Under the pieces are notes generated by a model. It worked only from the letters and a program-made list of their open reading frames with translations, had not been told where the DNA came from and ran no database searches. The position numbers and the translations under genes were made by a program. Positions 6,623 to 8,265 of a DNA stretch of 8,265 nucleotides are shown one piece after another. Origin of the DNA: Elusimicrobiota bacterium (GTDB lineage: Bacteria; CAYTYR01; UBA6262; DAOVJB01); the NCBI GenBank assembly GCA_030673425.1, contig DAOVJB010000045.1, positions 1-8,265 of the forward strand, in the 5' to 3' direction. How positions within the stretch are numbered: the stretch's first letter is position 1; every line of letters starts with the position of its first letter.

Positions 6623-7469
6623 TTTTCTTTAAGCCTTTATACATTCTTTTAAATAACTCTTCCAACCCGTCTGCCAGCCTCGGGCCGGGTCTTACAAGGA
6701 TGTCGGGATTTACATCATTATACACATTATTATTTTTTACCGCCGGAATATTTTCCCACCCAGACCTATCTTTAATATCAAGAGTATCCGGGGAATGGGT
6801 AATAATAATAACATCGGGCTTTTGGCTGATAACCAACTCTTCGCTAATCCTGCAATAAGGACGGGGGAGATTACCCGCAATATTTATCCCGCCTGCTATC
6901 TTAATCATCTCATCCAAAAAAGAACCGTCACTTACCGTCATTAAAGGATTAAAATTTATCTCAATAAAGACCTTAGGGGTATCATTAAAAAGCTTCACCT
7001 GCTGAGTAATTTTATTTATTTCATCCTGCATTAAGCTAACAAGATTCAATGCCTCATTCTTCTTGCCTGTTAATTTTCCTATTAATTCAATATCGCCAAA
7101 AAGTTCATTGAAATTTTCAGGATTAATTACGATTACATTCTGTTCCAAATCCTTCAATTTTCGAACTACTTGATTTTGCTCTAAACCTGCAGCAAAAATT
7201 ATATCCGGTTTTAATGATATAATTTTTTCTATATTCGGATTAGAAAAATCACCTACTTTTTCCTTGGAAGATGCCTTACGAGGAAAATTACAATAAGACG
7301 ATACCCCTACTATTTCCTCATCCAGCCCCAAGGCAAAAAGTATCTCTGTATTTGAAGGAGCAAGGGAAATAATACGCATAACCGAGCTTCTAGAATCATT
7401 TGTATACTGATTGCATGAGGCGAGAAACAATATAACTGAAAAGATAAACAAAATTTTTACATACTTCAA
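6609..7469 (-). CDS. btuF: Cobalamin-binding lipoprotein, periplasmic BtuF family
   Basis: This substrate-binding protein captures cobalamin (or cobinamide) and delivers it to BtuC. The 286-residue precursor has a lipoprotein signal with lipobox LASC (16-19), so mature Cys19 should be lipidated. Two Rossmann-like lobes follow. RIISLAPSNTEILFALGL (32-49), VGVSSYCNFP (54-63), KPDIIFA (87-93) and the C-terminal NPDILVRPGPRLADGLEEL (254-272) are typical of the BtuF subgroup of Fe3+/B12-binding proteins. The start is TTG at 7469: a TAA lies two codons upstream in frame and GGAG is 8 nt before it, and a later start would lose the signal peptide. It is the first gene of the operon, behind the riboswitch and terminator. 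Its end overlaps btuC. Confidence 0.95.
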   Translation of the reverse strand: MKYVKILFIFSVILFLASCNQYTNDSRSSVMRIISLAPSNTEILFALGLDEEIVGVSSYCNFPRKASSKEKVGDFSNPNIEKIISLKPDIIFAAGLEQNQVVRKLKDLEQNVIVINPENFNELFGDIELIGKLTGKKNEALNLVSLMQDEINKITQQVKLFNDTPKVFIEINFNPLMTVSDGSFLDEMIKIAGGINIAGNLPRPYCRISEELVISQKPDVIIITHSPDTLDIKDRSGWENIPAVKNNNVYNDVNPDILVRPGPRLADGLEELFKRMYKGLKKNAEI

Positions 7470-7477
7470 TATTTAAG

Positions 7478-7481
7478 CTCC
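7478..7481 (-). promoter_or_regulatory. Shine-Dalgarno site supporting the TTG start of btuF
   Basis: GGAG (within TTGGAG) lies 8 nt before the TTG at 7469. No ATG is available in frame at this end and the upstream frame is closed by TAA, so this site fixes a non-ATG start. Confidence 0.7.
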
Positions 7482-7499
7482 AACAATATCAAAATAAAC

Positions 7500-7531
7500 A
7501 AAAAATCCAACCTTCACGTAAAAAGTTGGAT
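7500..7531 (-). terminator. Riboswitch-controlled intrinsic terminator before btuF
   Basis: On the minus strand ATCCAACTTT (7531-7522) pairs with AAGGTTGGAT (7514-7505), 10 bp with one G-T wobble and a 7-nt loop. A run of six T residues (7505-7500) closes it. It lies between the cobalamin aptamer and the btuF start, the normal arrangement for control by transcription termination. I found no convincing antiterminator partner for its 5' arm. Confidence 0.88.
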
Positions 7532-7552
7532 AAACAAAGCCTTATGAATTCG

Positions 7553-7664
7553 GCTCCCTCTCCCGCGAAAGCATACATATTACTCAAACAGGCACTCGGA
7601 CTCTCCGTAAAGGAATACCGCTGCGGGGCAGTGTCTGATTCTCACAGACTTCCCCTGTTTGAGT
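7553..7664 (-). ncRNA. Cobalamin riboswitch (compact aptamer)
   Basis: On the minus strand the closing helix is ACTCAAACAGG (7664-7654) with CCTGTTTGAGT (7592-7582), 11 perfect pairs. Inside are a GTCTG/CAGAC stem (7649-7645 with 7637-7633) around TGAGAAT, an ACTG/CGGT stem (7632-7629 with 7620-7617, one wobble) whose loop is CCCCGCAG, and a CGGA/TCCG stem (7607-7604 with 7600-7597). The conserved B12-box words GGGGAAG, GTGAGAATC, GCCCCGC and CCGAGTGCC are present. A further hairpin (7572-7553), GCTTTC/GGGAGC, carries the loop GCGGGAGA; its GCGGG (7566-7562) is complementary to CCCGC (7627-7623), giving the L5-L13 kissing loop of this family. It should sense adenosylcobalamin or a related corrinoid and repress the btu operon by enabling the terminator downstream. 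Confidence 0.95.
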
Positions 7665-7680
7665 TTTTACTCTAACAGCT

Positions 7681-7709
7681 ATGTTACTATAAACTTAAAT
7701 TCCTGTCAA
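7681..7709 (-). promoter_or_regulatory. Sigma70-type promoter of the riboswitch/btu operon
   Basis: A perfect TTGACA (7709-7704) is followed after exactly 17 nt by TAACAT (7686-7681, 4 of 6 matches). Transcription should begin near 7675, about 10 nt before the aptamer. The -35 box shares bases with the TGA stop codon of the upstream PHP gene. Confidence 0.72.
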
Positions 7710-8265
7710 GAAAAATTATCTTCCTTATACTTCTTCAATTCCTCCAGAATGCTATAAGGAACCTGCACCGTTCCCATAAGCATATCCCGGGTACCTATCT
7801 TACCATGACAATCCGAACCGCCGGTAATCAAAAGGTCATACTCTTGGGCAAGCTTCTGATAATATTTTGAGACGTTATCATTTAATCTACCACAAAAAAC
7901 CTCTATTCCTTTTAAGCCGTCAACCATTAACTTTTTGATTACAGTATCATCAATTTCTCCGTAACTCGGGTGGGCTAAAATAGGGATGCCTTTAACATCT
8001 GAGATGATTTTAATCGTTTCCTTAGGCTCTAAATACATCTTTGGTACATATGCGGGTCTGCCATCTCCAAGATATTCAAGAAATGCATCACGGATTGAGT
8101 CGACATATCCTTCTTCTAACATCATTTTAGCAAAATGAAGACGTCCTATCGCACCTCTCCCGACTAATTGAAACAGTCGTTCCTCATCAATTTTTACCCC
8201 CAGGCTATATAACTTATTCAGTATCTCTTTTGCCCGCTCGGTACGTTTTTCTTTCAATAAGCTCA
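7706..8265 (-). CDS. PHP-domain metal-dependent phosphoesterase, YciV/TrpH type (C-terminal part, start outside the window)
   Basis: The reading frame stays open to the high edge of the window (186 codons visible), so the start lies outside; the TTG at 8257 is an internal Leu codon. The sequence matches the C-terminal two thirds of the COG0613 PHP family (E. coli YciV and relatives), phosphoesterases acting on 3',5'-nucleoside bisphosphates or RNA 5' ends with a multi-metal centre. Visible landmarks are a helical insert (KRTERAKEILNKLYSLGVKI, then GAIGRLHFAKMMLEEGYV), the DGRPAYVPK segment, the metal-ligand AHP in GIPILAHPSYGE, GLKGIEVF, and the C-terminal GGSDCHG with metal-ligand Asp and His. 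Relatives usually read SDFHG, so the Cys is a small variation. The N-terminal metal-binding HxH motif is not in view. Its stop codon overlaps the -35 box of the B12 promoter. No functional link to B12 uptake is apparent. Confidence 0.88.
   Translation of the reverse strand, partial: SLLKEKRTERAKEILNKLYSLGVKIDEERLFQLVGRGAIGRLHFAKMMLEEGYVDSIRDAFLEYLGDGRPAYVPKMYLEPKETIKIISDVKGIPILAHPSYGEIDDTVIKKLMVDGLKGIEVFCGRLNDNVSKYYQKLAQEYDLLITGGSDCHGKIGTRDMLMGTVQVPYSILEELKKYKEDNFS

Noticed and set aside
2845-7469. Heme or ferric-siderophore importer as an alternative identity for the receptor and ABC genes
   Set aside because: The protein families overlap, but the cobalamin riboswitch directly upstream and the BtuF-type binding protein favour B12.
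8255-8257. TTG as the start codon of the PHP phosphoesterase
   Set aside because: The frame continues without a stop to the window edge, and the metal-binding N-terminal part of the family is still missing, so this is an internal Leu codon.
1-8265. Mobile elements, CRISPR arrays, tRNA genes, phage or toxin-antitoxin genes
   Set aside because: I saw no direct repeat array, transposase motif, terminal inverted repeat pair or tRNA-like fold; the genes are housekeeping-type transport and metabolism.

Overview
The window is an A+T-rich stretch of bacterial chromosome in which every supportable gene lies on the minus strand, so transcription runs from high to low coordinates. A TonB protein, a TonB-dependent outer-membrane receptor and a lipoprotein-type solute-binding protein point to a diderm (two-membrane) bacterium. 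The Bacillus-type decarboxylase, the Thermus/plant-like aminopropyltransferase, the short non-proline-rich TonB and several TTG/GTG starts do not look like a typical gammaproteobacterium. I cannot name the phylum from the sequence alone.

Layout in order of transcription. (1) 8265-7706: the C-terminal part of a PHP-domain phosphoesterase, cut by the window edge. (2) 7709-7500: a control region holding a sigma70-type promoter, a compact cobalamin riboswitch and an intrinsic terminator. (3) 7469-2251: a tightly packed five-gene vitamin B12 uptake operon, btuF-btuC-btuD-btuB-tonB. (4) 2177-2045: an A+T-rich gap with a probable terminator, a tentative promoter and an inverted repeat. (5) 2044-1: a polyamine block, speD-speE-(terminator)-speA, with speA running off the low end of the window.

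The B12 operon is nearly self-contained. BtuB takes cobalamin across the outer membrane, TonB supplies the energy coupling, BtuF captures the ligand in the periplasm, and BtuC/BtuD pump it across the inner membrane. Only ExbB/ExbD are absent here. When adenosylcobalamin or a related cobinamide is plentiful the riboswitch should favour the terminator in front of btuF and shut down all five genes.

The polyamine block supplies decarboxylated S-adenosylmethionine (SpeD), an aminopropyl transfer enzyme (SpeE-like) and a pyridoxal-phosphate amino-acid decarboxylase (SpeA-like, probably making agmatine). The SpeE-like protein resembles the plant ACL5 thermospermine synthase and Thermus triamine/agmatine aminopropyltransferase more than classical putrescine-using spermidine synthase, and it has lost the second Asp of the usual DxxDP active-site motif. 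An intrinsic terminator sits directly in front of speA with no room for a promoter after it, which suggests attenuation or deliberately reduced readthrough.

I saw no tRNA, rRNA, CRISPR array, insertion sequence or other mobile element. I found no evidence for a wholly new system; the most notable points are the ACL5-like enzyme, the speE-speA terminator and the compact riboswitch.
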